This document shows, one piece after another, positions 45,032 through 53,213 of a stretch of 64,000 bases of DNA. This DNA comes from Xylanimonas oleitrophica. Lineage in GTDB: Bacteria; Actinomycetota; Actinomycetes; Actinomycetales; Cellulomonadaceae. How positions within the stretch are numbered: position 1 is the stretch's first letter; each line of letters starts with the position of its first letter. The notes beneath the pieces are model-generated. The model searched no databases. It was not told the DNA's origin and saw only the letters and a program-made list of their open reading frames with translations. The stretch lies in assembly GCF_003244315.1 (NCBI RefSeq), contig NZ_QKWH01000001.1, positions 62,001 to 126,000 of the forward strand. The letters are read 5' to 3'. The position numbers were made by a program, and so were the translations under genes.

Positions 45032-45775
45032 TCAGGCGTCGCCGTCGGCGTGGTTGCGGCGCCGGATGCCGCTGACCACGGACGCCACCACGAGCACGGC
45101 CCCTGCGACCGCCAGCAGCAGGATCGTGGCGAGCCCGACGTCGATGCGGGCGCCCGCCGCCACGGCGAGCACCCCGAGGCCGACGGCGAGGACGATGAAG
45201 CCCCACACGATCGTGCCCGTGCGCGGGGTGGTGCGGACCAGGGGCGCGGGCGGCGTCGCCGCCGGCGCCCAGCCGGTCTGTCCCCGATACCCAGGGCCGT
45301 AGGCTCCCGGGCCGTAGGCGCCGGGGCCGTCGCCCGTACCACCGGGTGCCGCGCCGTAGGGCGTCCCGCTGGAGAAGGGTCCGGGGTGCGGCGACCCGCC
45401 GGGCGAGGGAGTCGCGTGCTGGGGAGCGGCGGCGGACGGCGCGTCGTAGGGCGGTGTCGTCCCGAACGGGGCGGTGCCTGCGGCGGCCACGGTCCGCTCG
45501 TCGTCGGGCACGTCGGGCACGTCGAACACCGAGAGCGGCTCGTCCGGGCGGGCGCTGCGGCCCGTGCCGTCGCCCGTGCCGTCGCCGGCATCGAGGACCT
45601 GGGTGTCCTCGGGGCTGAGCACCTGCGTGTCGTGCGCGTCGGCCCGCGTCTCGTCAGGGCCCAGCAGGCGGGTGCCCCCGGAGGGGAGCACCTGCGTCTG
45701 CGCGGGGTCGTCGGCCGCGGCGTCCTCGGGCGCTGCGGTCTCGGTGGGGTCGTCGTGGTTCGGGTTCTGGCTCAT
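45032..45775 (-). CDS. Hypothetical membrane protein with long disordered N-terminus
   Basis: The first 170 residues are rich in Asp, Thr, Pro, Gly and Ala, including repeats such as DTQVLSPEDTQVL and the doubled GPGAYGPGAYGPGYRG; the end has two membrane helices (TIVWGFIVLAVGLGVLAVAA and ATILLLAVAGAVLVVASVV). Its ATG overlaps the stop of the PspC gene (45775), so it belongs to the same operon and likely to the envelope-stress module. No known domain is visible. Confidence 0.75.
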   Translation of the reverse strand: MSQNPNHDDPTETAAPEDAAADDPAQTQVLPSGGTRLLGPDETRADAHDTQVLSPEDTQVLDAGDGTGDGTGRSARPDEPLSVFDVPDVPDDERTVAAAGTAPFGTTPPYDAPSAAAPQHATPSPGGSPHPGPFSSGTPYGAAPGGTGDGPGAYGPGAYGPGYRGQTGWAPAATPPAPLVRTTPRTGTIVWGFIVLAVGLGVLAVAAGARIDVGLATILLLAVAGAVLVVASVVSGIRRRNHADGDA

Positions 45776-47424
45776 CACTTCTCCTCGATGGTCACGTTGC
45801 CGGCTCCCGCGCCGACCAGGAGCCGCAGACGGGCACCGTCGACGGCCTCGTCCGAGTGCAGGTGGGAGGTGCCGCCCCCGACGCGGCTGACGGAGCGCTC
45901 CTCGCCGTCGAGCCGCCAGACGACCTGGCCCGCCATCAGCCGCACCTCGGCCTCGACGGCCTCGTCGCGCGGCACGATCACGGTGACGTCGCCGGCCGTC
46001 AGCGAGACGGGCACCTCGACGGGCTCGCCCAGCGGGACGTCGGTCAGGTCCAGCTCGGACAGATCGACGGTCGGGTCGCCGAACTGCACGCGGTAGCCCT
46101 CCTGGGCCTCGGCCACCGACCGCGCGGTGATGGTGCCCTCCGTGATCTCGGCAGCGCCGTCGGTGGCGACGCGCAGCGGCTGGCCGTCGACCACCACCAC
46201 GCCGTCCCACAGGGTGACGGGCCGCCCGGAGAGGAAGCCCCACGGAAGGGTCACCACCAGGCCGACGATCGCGAAGAACCCGAGCCACCCGCTCGACCGG
46301 CCCCGCACGCCGCTGACCACGATGCCGGCCCCGACGACGAGGAGGGCGACGCCCAGCCAGGTGAGAGGGGCGTCGTAGGAGCTGCCGAGCCACGGCAGCA
46401 CCACACCTGTGCGCTGCTGGGCCAGGAGCGCCGCCCCGGCGATGAGCACCAGGCCGACGACGGCACCCACCGTGCGCCCGCCGGGGCCGCGCACGATCTC
46501 GCGGCGGCGCGGGGCGGGCGGCGGCACCGGTGGCCCGGCCGGCGGGCGGGGCACGTAGCCCGTCTGCGCACCGGACGGCAGGTACGGGGAGGCGTAGACC
46601 GGCGGCGCACCCGGAGCGGGCGCGGTCTGCACGGGCTCGCGGTCCGTACGGCCGGGCTCCGGGGCCGAGGCTCGCGCTGCCGAGCCGTGCGCGGGCACGG
46701 CGTCGTCGTGCAGCGGGTCGTCGCTGCCGGACGTGCCGGACGTGCCAGACGCGGCGGGGCCGGGCGCGGCAGCTCCGGGCGCGCCGGTCGCCGGGCGCGG
46801 AGCCTCCGGCGCGGGACCGCCCTCGTGCCCCGGGGTGCCGGGTGCGCCGGGGCCGGACGGCGCCGCGCCCCAGGGAGCCGCGCCGTGGGCAGCCGTACCG
46901 TGGGCGGCCTGCTGCCGGTCGCGGTGACGCTCGCGCAGGTACCGGAACAGGAGCCAGGCGACCGTGCCCCACACGGCGAGCCAGAAGATGCCGAAGAACC
47001 AGTCCCAGCCGGTGCTCCACCAGGAGGCGAAACCGTCGCCCCAGGCGAAGCCGGTCAGGAGCACCGCGACCGAGCCGAGCAGTGCGACGTCGAAGTCGCC
47101 GCGCAGCGCCTGCTGCAGGTGGATGCGGCCGTCGCTGCGCTCGGGCAGCAGCGCCCAGCCGATGGCGTAGGCCACCAGGCCGGCCCCGGTGAGGAAGAAG
47201 CTGACGATCAGCAGGCCGCGCACCAGGAGGGGGTCCCACCCGAGGCGCTCGGCCACGCCACCGGCGACGCCGCCGACCCACCGGTCCTCGGAACGGGCGA
47301 TCCCGGACCGGCGTACCGAGTCGAAGAACCGGTCTCCGGCGGGCCCCGTGGGGCGAGGCGGGGGGCCGTATGCGCCGGACGGCCGGGGGCCGGGCTCGTG
47401 CGGCGGGGGGAACGGCGCGCTCAT
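45775..47424 (-). CDS. PspC-domain protein with LiaF-like C-terminal region
   Basis: The 549-residue membrane protein has a Pro-rich N-terminus, a PspC domain (SEDRWVGGVAGGVAERLGWD, LLIVSFFLTGAGLVAYAIGW), two further helices near FFGIFWLAVWGTVAWLLFRY, a long Ala/Pro/Gly-rich linker (about 190-310), three or four helices, and a C-terminal domain rich in beta strands (VSLTAGDVTVIVPRDEAVEA) like the LiaF/toast-rack fold. Such proteins sit with LiaRS or PspABC in cell-envelope stress control. GGAGG precedes the ATG at 47424. The divergent kinase also carries a PspC domain. Confidence 0.82.
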   Translation of the reverse strand: MSAPFPPPHEPGPRPSGAYGPPPRPTGPAGDRFFDSVRRSGIARSEDRWVGGVAGGVAERLGWDPLLVRGLLIVSFFLTGAGLVAYAIGWALLPERSDGRIHLQQALRGDFDVALLGSVAVLLTGFAWGDGFASWWSTGWDWFFGIFWLAVWGTVAWLLFRYLRERHRDRQQAAHGTAAHGAAPWGAAPSGPGAPGTPGHEGGPAPEAPRPATGAPGAAAPGPAASGTSGTSGSDDPLHDDAVPAHGSAARASAPEPGRTDREPVQTAPAPGAPPVYASPYLPSGAQTGYVPRPPAGPPVPPPAPRRREIVRGPGGRTVGAVVGLVLIAGAALLAQQRTGVVLPWLGSSYDAPLTWLGVALLVVGAGIVVSGVRGRSSGWLGFFAIVGLVVTLPWGFLSGRPVTLWDGVVVVDGQPLRVATDGAAEITEGTITARSVAEAQEGYRVQFGDPTVDLSELDLTDVPLGEPVEVPVSLTAGDVTVIVPRDEAVEAEVRLMAGQVVWRLDGEERSVSRVGGGTSHLHSDEAVDGARLRLLVGAGAGNVTIEEK

Positions 47425-47572
47425 CGGGAGCCTCCGGGGACGTCGTGGGCGCTGCGGGGCGAGGTGCCCCGCGTGCTCCGGTGGTGCGATCTCATGCCTC
47501 GATCCTTGCTCGCCCGCCGCTGCCGGGACATGGGGTGCTGCCCTGAGCCGACCCTGAAAGGTGCCCGGAGCG

Positions 47573-47588
47573 AGGGTGCCGGCACCCT
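47573..47588. promoter_or_regulatory. 16-bp palindrome in the divergent PspC/kinase promoter region
   Basis: AGGGTGCCGGCACCCT is a perfect palindrome, 54 bases before the kinase start and 149 bases before the PspC gene start. It is a candidate site for the LuxR-type regulator encoded by this locus. Confidence 0.45.
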
Positions 47589-47629
47589 GGTTCGTGTCCC
47601 GGAGGGGCGTCTTCGTGCTGCGGACGTGC

Positions 47630-47635
47630 CACGAT
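47630..47635 (+). promoter_or_regulatory. -10 box CACGAT of the sensor kinase gene
   Basis: CACGAT ends six bases before the GTG at 47642. Confidence 0.45.
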
Positions 47636-47641
47636 CGGGGC

Positions 47642-49111
47642 GTGAGCACCACGACCGGACGTCCCGAGAGCGGCGCTGCCCGCCTGCCCCTGCGGCGGCC
47701 GCAGCGCGACCGCTGGGTGGCAGGCGTGTGCGCGGGCGTGGCGGCACACACCGGCCTGCCTCTGCCCGTGGTGCGGATCTTGGTCGTGCTGCTGGCGCTG
47801 TCCGGTGGTGCCGGCGTCGCCGTCTACGTCTTCTGGTGGGTGACGGTGCCCACGGGTGACCCGCGTGACGCCGCGGCCGCCCGAGAGCCGGCGGCCATGC
47901 ACCGGCTCGCGCCGCGCCTGCGGCTGTCCGGGCCGGTGGCGCGCATGCAACGCCGGGACATCCTCGTGGGCGCCGTGCTGCTCGTGGGCGCCGCCGTGCT
48001 GGTGGCGGTCCGCGCGGGCTGGGACTGGAGCCAGTCGTGGGTGCTGCCGTCCGTGCTCGCGCTGGGCGGCCTGGCGCTCGCCTGGAGCCAGCTCGACAGC
48101 CTGCAGCGCGGCGGCGCCGGCCCGGACGGCGGCGACCGCGGCCGGGGCCCGGCGCTGACCCGGCTGGCAGGCGGCCTGGTGCTGGTCCTGGCCGGCGTGC
48201 TGCTGTTCGTGGGGCAGGACACCCCGGGCTGGGCGGTGGTGCAGGCGGCGTTCGCCTCGATCGCCGTCCTGACGGGGTTCGCGCTCGTGCTGGCGCCGTG
48301 GTGGCTGCGGCTGGCTCGCGAGCTGGGCGACGAGCGCGCCGCTCGCGCCCGCGAGGCCGAGCGCGCCGACATCGCCGCGCACCTGCACGACTCCGTGCTG
48401 CAGACCCTCGCCCTGATCCGCAACCGTGCCGACGACGCCGACACCGTGGCCCGCATGGCCCGCGCGCAGGAGCGTGAGCTGCGCGAGTGGCTGTACGACG
48501 ACCGGCGCGAGCCGGGCACGTCGCTGGCCGCCGAGCTGCGCTCGCTCGTGGCCGAGGTGGAGGACGGCCGTGTCGGCAAGCCGGCGGCCGACGACGCGGG
48601 TCCTGTCGCCGTCGACGTGGTCGTCGTGGGCGACTGCGTGCCCACCGAGGCCACCACCGCCCTGCTGCAGGCCACGCGCGAGGCCCTGGTCAACGCCGTC
48701 GCCCACGGCCGCCCGCCCGTGACTGTCTACCTCGAGGTCTCCGACGCCGCGGCCGAGGTGTTCGTCCGTGACCGCGGTGACGGGTTCGCGATGGAGGACA
48801 TCGCCTCTGACCGCTTCGGCGTGCGCGAGTCGATCCTGGGGCGCGTGCGCCGTCGCGGCGGCACCGCCGACGTCACCAGCCGGCCGGGCTGGGGCACCGA
48901 GGTGCGCCTGCGCATGCCGCGCGAGCCCGCGCCCGCGACGCCCCACGCGTCGGCCTCTGCGCAGGGCCCCGACCAGGCGGCGGCGCGCCCCGACCAGGCG
49001 GCAGCGCGCGACGGCGGCCCCGCCGCCCCGGGTACCGTGCCCCCGACCGTCCCGGGCGCACCGGCTCCCGCCGCAGCGCCCACCCGCCCCGACGAAGGAG
49101 CCCGCCCGTGA
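47642..49111 (+). CDS. PspC-domain sensor histidine kinase
   Basis: The 489-residue kinase starts with a PspC domain (RDRWVAGVCAGVAAHTGLPL, helix VAVYVFWWVTVP), followed by four more membrane segments (about 105-245), then a HisKA_3 dimerisation helix (ERADIAAHLHDSVLQTLALI) with the phospho-histidine in HLHD and a HATPase domain (ATREALVNAVAHG, VRDRGDGFAMEDI, GWGTEVRLRMP). The sensor is membrane-embedded with almost no external loop, as in intramembrane-sensing kinases of the LiaS/NarL group. A long Ala/Pro tail follows. The stop overlaps the regulator's GTG. Confidence 0.9.
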   Translation: MSTTTGRPESGAARLPLRRPQRDRWVAGVCAGVAAHTGLPLPVVRILVVLLALSGGAGVAVYVFWWVTVPTGDPRDAAAAREPAAMHRLAPRLRLSGPVARMQRRDILVGAVLLVGAAVLVAVRAGWDWSQSWVLPSVLALGGLALAWSQLDSLQRGGAGPDGGDRGRGPALTRLAGGLVLVLAGVLLFVGQDTPGWAVVQAAFASIAVLTGFALVLAPWWLRLARELGDERAARAREAERADIAAHLHDSVLQTLALIRNRADDADTVARMARAQERELREWLYDDRREPGTSLAAELRSLVAEVEDGRVGKPAADDAGPVAVDVVVVGDCVPTEATTALLQATREALVNAVAHGRPPVTVYLEVSDAAAEVFVRDRGDGFAMEDIASDRFGVRESILGRVRRRGGTADVTSRPGWGTEVRLRMPREPAPATPHASASAQGPDQAAARPDQAAARDGGPAAPGTVPPTVPGAPAPAAAPTRPDEGARP

Positions 49112-49779
49112 ACGCCCCCGACGTGGCCCTGCCCGTCCCCGTGGTCCTCGTGGACGACCACCACATGTTCCGCACCGGGGTGCGCGCCTCCCTCGACGAG
49201 CGCGTCACCGTGGTGGGCGAGGCTGCCGACGTGGACCAGGCGATCGCCGTGGTGCGCGAGAAGCGCCCGCCCGTGGTGCTCCTCGACGTCCACCTGCCCG
49301 GCGGTACCGGCGGTGGCGGCGCGGAGGTGGTGCGCCAGTGCGCCGACCTCCTCGGCGGCACCCGGTTCCTCGCCCTGAGCGTGTCCGACGCCGCCGAGGA
49401 CGTCGTCGCCGTCATCCGTGCCGGCGCTCGCGGCTACGTCACCAAGAACATCTCGGCGTCCGACCTCTCGGCGGCCGTGGTGCAGGTGGCGGGCGGCGAC
49501 GCCGTGTTCTCCCCGCGCCTGGCCGGGTTCGTGCTGGACGCGTTCGGCACCGCCGCCGGCGAGGTGTCGGTGGCGGACGACGAGCTCGACCGGCTCTCCA
49601 AGCGCGAGCAGGAGGTCATGCGCCTGATCGCCCGCGGCTACTCCTACCGGGAGGTGGCCGGCGAGCTGTTCATCTCGATCAAGACGGTCGAGACCCACGT
49701 CTCGGCGGTGCTGCGCAAGCTGCAGCTCTCCAGCCGCTACGAGCTGACGCGCTGGGCGGCGGCGCGCCACATCCTCTGA
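49108..49779 (+). CDS. LuxR/NarL-family response regulator
   Basis: The 223-residue regulator has a receiver domain (VVLVDDHHMFRTGVRASL with the acidic pair, VVLLDVHLPG with the phospho-aspartate, and a conserved lysine in YVTKN) and a C-terminal LuxR helix-turn-helix (LSKREQEVMRLIARGYSYRE, ISIKTVETHVSAVLRKLQLS). It is co-translated with the upstream kinase (GTGA overlap). The likely target is the divergent PspC operon, with possible autoregulation. Confidence 0.93.
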   Translation: MNAPDVALPVPVVLVDDHHMFRTGVRASLDERVTVVGEAADVDQAIAVVREKRPPVVLLDVHLPGGTGGGGAEVVRQCADLLGGTRFLALSVSDAAEDVVAVIRAGARGYVTKNISASDLSAAVVQVAGGDAVFSPRLAGFVLDAFGTAAGEVSVADDELDRLSKREQEVMRLIARGYSYREVAGELFISIKTVETHVSAVLRKLQLSSRYELTRWAAARHIL

Positions 49780-49838
49780 CGCCTGGGCCGCGTGGGGCGC
49801 AGCCCGGGCGCGCCCGGGGACGGACAAGCGCCCAGCCC

Positions 49839-49857
49839 GGGCGGCCCCGAGCCGCCC
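49839..49857. terminator. 7-bp hairpin between the regulator and siroheme genes
   Basis: GGGCGGC (49839-49845) pairs with GCCGCCC (49851-49857) over five bases, between convergent operons; CGGGCGCGCCCG at 49806-49817 is a second small palindrome. Confidence 0.5.
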
Positions 49858-49900
49858 TCGGCGCCCCTCAGCGCGCCCTTGGTGCGTCGGTGGCCTCCGT

Positions 49901-51502
49901 TCAGCCGTGGAACCTCTCGACGACCAGGTCGACCAGCCGCGGGTCGGGGGCGCCGCCGGTGAGCAGCGGCGCGGCCGTGACGTCGGCGCCGGCCTTGGCC
50001 GCCAGGTCGACGAAGAACCCGGGGGCGAGCAGGTAGGGCAGCGCGACGACGCGCGCCGCGGGACGCTCGGCGCGGGCCGCGGCGACGGCGTCGGCCGCCC
50101 GGGGACGGGCCGCGCTGAGGTAGGCGAGGCGCACCCGTGACCGTGGCCGGCCGAGGCGTGCGGCGAGCCGTGACGCCGTCTCCTCGCAGCCGTGGAGCGC
50201 GCGGGCGTCGCTGGACCCGGCGGCGACGAGCACCAGCTCGTCGTCCGGCCCCAGCCCGGCCTCGGCCGCCCGGTCGGCCAGCACGTCCACGAGGCGGTCG
50301 TCGGGCCCCAGGGCCGGGGCGAGGGATGCGCCGCCCCGCGCCGCGACGGCCTGGGTGGCGTCGACGTGCACGTGATACCCGGCCGAGAGCAGCAGCGGCA
50401 CGACGACGGCCTCCCGGTCCGGCGGCACCGCGGCGAGCGCCGCCGGCAGGTCCGGCTGCTGCACGTCCACGAACGCCGGGCGCACGTCCGCCTCGTCGCC
50501 GAGGCGTGCCGCGACGGCGTCGACGAGCGCGGAGACGGCGCGGGCGCCGTCGTCGGACGACGTGCCGTGCGACGTCGCGAGCAGCACCCGCACCGCGGAC
50601 CGCCCGTGCTCGCCCCGCCCGGACGGCCTGCCCTGCTCCGCCGGACGGTCCGCCTGCGCCGGCCTCCCGGCCGGCCGTGCCTCGTCCTGCGCCGTGTCGT
50701 GCGGCTCGTGCGCTCGTCGCGCCCCCTGTGCCCCCTGTGCCCCCTGTGCCTGCCAGGCCGGGGAGAGCGTGACGACGTCGCCCACCACGACGACGGCGGG
50801 GGAGCGCACCCCGGCCGCGGCGGCGCGGGCACCGGCGGTTCCCAGCGTGGCCACGGTGGTGCGCTGGCGTGGCCCGTAGCCGTCCTCCACGATCGCCACG
50901 GGCGTCTGCGGGGAGCGCCCGCCCGCCACCAGGGCGGCGGCGGTGCCTGCCAGGCCGGAGACGGCCATGAGCAGCACCACCGTGTGCTCGGGGCCGCCGG
51001 GCACGCCGTCGAGCAGGGGCGCGACGTCGTCGTGCCCGGAGAGCACGGTGAACCCCCGCGCCACGCCGCGGTGGGTCAGCGGGATGCCCGCGAGGGCCGG
51101 TACGGACACGGCGCTGGTGACCCCGGGCACCACCTCGACGGGCACGCCCGCGGCGACGCACGCCTCGACCTCCTCCCCGCCGCGGCCCAGCACGTACGGG
51201 TCGCCGCCCTTGAGACGCACGACGTCGCGGCCGGCCAGGGCGTGCTCGACCAGCAGCTCGTTGATCTGAGACTGGCGCACCGGGTGGTGGCCGGGGTCCT
51301 TGCCGACGTCGACCACCTGCGTGCGCCCGGCGCGCACGCGCGGCAGGTCGTCGAGCAGGGCGCGGGGCGCCAGGCGGTCGACCACGACGACGTCGGCCCG
51401 CTCGAGCAGGCGCAGCCCGCGCACCGTGATGAGGTCCGGGTCGCCGGGGCCGCCGCCCACGAGCCACACCCGGCCGGTGGTCCGGCGGGTCGCCGCGGTC
51501 AT
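49901..51502 (-). CDS. cobA: Fused uroporphyrinogen-III C-methyltransferase / sirohydrochlorin chelatase
   Basis: The 533-residue protein joins two siroheme enzymes. Residues about 10-260 are the SUMT domain (VWLVGGGPGDPDLITVRGLR, VVVDRLA, LKGGDPYVLGRGGEE, EVVPGVTSAVSVPALAGIPL), which makes precorrin-2. An Ala/Gly/Pro-rich linker (about 260-310) leads to a CbiX/SirB-like chelatase domain (LLATSHGTSSDDGARAV, LLLSAGYHVHVDATQAV, VLVAAGSSDARAL) for iron insertion. The NAD-dependent precorrin-2 dehydrogenase step is not in this protein or window. It is the last gene of the sulfur operon and overlaps ssuC by four bases; it would supply siroheme to the sulfite reductase. Confidence 0.88.
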   Translation of the reverse strand: MTAATRRTTGRVWLVGGGPGDPDLITVRGLRLLERADVVVVDRLAPRALLDDLPRVRAGRTQVVDVGKDPGHHPVRQSQINELLVEHALAGRDVVRLKGGDPYVLGRGGEEVEACVAAGVPVEVVPGVTSAVSVPALAGIPLTHRGVARGFTVLSGHDDVAPLLDGVPGGPEHTVVLLMAVSGLAGTAAALVAGGRSPQTPVAIVEDGYGPRQRTTVATLGTAGARAAAAGVRSPAVVVVGDVVTLSPAWQAQGAQGAQGARRAHEPHDTAQDEARPAGRPAQADRPAEQGRPSGRGEHGRSAVRVLLATSHGTSSDDGARAVSALVDAVAARLGDEADVRPAFVDVQQPDLPAALAAVPPDREAVVVPLLLSAGYHVHVDATQAVAARGGASLAPALGPDDRLVDVLADRAAEAGLGPDDELVLVAAGSSDARALHGCEETASRLAARLGRPRSRVRLAYLSAARPRAADAVAAARAERPAARVVALPYLLAPGFFVDLAAKAGADVTAAPLLTGGAPDPRLVDLVVERFHG

Positions 51503-52431
51503 GACGCCGTCTCCGCCTGCAGGCCCCGGCGGCGCAGCACGGCGCGCTCGAGCGGGGCGAACACGAGCAGCTCGACGGCGATGCCGACGGCCAGGATGAG
51601 CAGGATCGCGGTGAGCACCAGCGACATGTCGGCCAGCTCTCGGCCCTGCTGGAGGAACGCGCCCAGCCCGAACCCGATCGAGCCGCCGACGGCGATGATC
51701 TCGGCCGCCATGAGCGACCGCCACGAGAACGCCCAGCCCTGCTTGAGCCCGGCGAGGTAGCCGGGCAGGGCTGCGGGGAGGACCACCTCGGTGACCATGG
51801 CGACCCGGCCGGCACCGAGCACCTGGCCGACGCGGCGCAGCAGCGGCGGCACCTGGTCCACGCCCGCGACGATGCCGTTGACGATGGAGGGCACGGCCCC
51901 CATGAGGATGACGAAGTACACGGTGGCGTCCGAGAGCCCGAACCAGATGATGCCGGCCGGCACCCAGGCCACCGAGGGCAGCACCTGGAGTCCGGTGACG
52001 ATCGGCCCGAACGTGACGCGGACCCAGCGCACTCGCGCCACGACCACGCCGAGCGGGGTGCCGATCGCCACGGCGGCGAGGAAGCCGAGCACGCCCCGCT
52101 CGAGCGAGGTGCTCAGCGCCTCCCAGAGGGTGCCGTCCGCGGCGGCGCTGGTCACGGCGTCGGCCACCTGGCGGGGGCCGGGCAGGTTCCACAGGGGCTG
52201 CACGCCCGACCACACCACGGCCTGCCACACGACGAGCAGCACCGTGGCGGCCAGCACGGGCGGCCAGAGGCGGGAGAGGGCGGCCCTGCCGCGGCGGGCG
52301 GGTGCCGGCTGCGTCTGCAGGGCGTCCAGCCCGGCCTCGACGCCCGCGAGGTCGGGGGAGCGGGGCACACGGCCCTGCGCGCTGGTGCCGGGGTCCGGCG
52401 GAGCGTCGGGGGCGGTGGTGTCAGCGGGCAT
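51499..52431 (-). CDS. ssuC: ABC transporter permease, sulfonate/nitrate/taurine type
   Basis: The 310-residue permease has about six membrane helices (PPVLAATVLLVVWQAVVWSG, ERGVLGFLAAVAIGTPLGVV, TVYFVILMGAVPSIVNGIVA) and the cytoplasmic loop KQGWAFSWRSLMAAEIIAVG that contacts the ATPase, typical of the BPD_transp_1/SsuC family. A disordered Pro/Asp-rich segment of about 40 residues precedes the first helix. It overlaps ssuB by 11 bases and cobA by four. Confidence 0.9.
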   Translation of the reverse strand: MPADTTAPDAPPDPGTSAQGRVPRSPDLAGVEAGLDALQTQPAPARRGRAALSRLWPPVLAATVLLVVWQAVVWSGVQPLWNLPGPRQVADAVTSAAADGTLWEALSTSLERGVLGFLAAVAIGTPLGVVVARVRWVRVTFGPIVTGLQVLPSVAWVPAGIIWFGLSDATVYFVILMGAVPSIVNGIVAGVDQVPPLLRRVGQVLGAGRVAMVTEVVLPAALPGYLAGLKQGWAFSWRSLMAAEIIAVGGSIGFGLGAFLQQGRELADMSLVLTAILLILAVGIAVELLVFAPLERAVLRRRGLQAETAS

Positions 52432-53209
52432 GGCGGCTGATCTCCTCGCGCAGGTGGTCGGTGATCTGCCCCGGCAGGCGCTCGGCGTCCTCGTCGGCGA
52501 CGCGCCACTCGCGCACCACGCGCCCGGGCCGGGACGACAGCAGCACCACGCGCTGCCCGAGCCGCACGGCCTCGCGCACGTTGTGGGTCACGAACAGCAC
52601 GGTGCGGCCGGTGGTGCGCCAGATGCGCTCCAGCTCGTCGTGGAGCAGGTCGCGGGTGATGGCGTCGAGCGCGGCGAACGGCTCGTCCATGAGGAGCACG
52701 TCGCGCTCCTGCGCCAGCGCCCGGGCGAGGGCCACCCGCTGGCGCATGCCGCCGGACAGCTCGTGCGCTCGCTTGTCCGCGGCGCCGTCCAGGCGCACCA
52801 GCGAGAGCAGCTCCCGAGCTCGCTCGCGCCGTTCGGACCGGGGGACCCCGCGCAGCCGCAGCGCCAGCTCCACGTTGCGCCCGGCCGTCAGCCACGGGAA
52901 GAGCGCGGCCTCCTGGAACATCAGCGCGGCGGGCCGTGACTCGACGCTGCCGGCCGTAGCCCGCTCGAGCCCGGCGACGACGTTGAGCAGCGTTGACTTG
53001 CCGCAGCCCGAGGCGCCCAGGAGGCAGACCAGCTCGCCGGGGGCGATGTCCAGGTCGACGCCGTCGAGCACGGGGGCGCCGGGGACGAACTCCTTGGCGA
53101 CGCCACGCAGGCGCACGGCGGGCCGCCGCGCAGGCGTGGCCACCGGCGCGGGGGCGGTCGTCGTGCCGGTCGTGCCGGTCGTGGTCGTGCCGGCCGGGGC
53201 GCTGGTCAT
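52421..53209 (-). CDS. ssuB: ABC transporter ATPase, sulfonate/nitrate/taurine type
   Basis: The 262-residue ATPase has Walker A GASGCGKSTLLNVVAGLE, the Q-loop in ALMFQEAALFPWLTA, the signature LSGGMRQRVALARALA, Walker B VLLMDEPFAALD and the H-loop in VTHNVREAVRL. It energises import of the ligand bound by the adjacent lipoprotein. ATG at 53209 is used, four bases after the ssuA stop; the first 35 residues are a Thr/Ala-rich extension. Confidence 0.92.
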   Translation of the reverse strand: MTSAPAGTTTTGTTGTTTAPAPVATPARRPAVRLRGVAKEFVPGAPVLDGVDLDIAPGELVCLLGASGCGKSTLLNVVAGLERATAGSVESRPAALMFQEAALFPWLTAGRNVELALRLRGVPRSERRERARELLSLVRLDGAADKRAHELSGGMRQRVALARALAQERDVLLMDEPFAALDAITRDLLHDELERIWRTTGRTVLFVTHNVREAVRLGQRVVLLSSRPGRVVREWRVADEDAERLPGQITDHLREEISRHAR

Positions 53210-53213
53210 GGCC

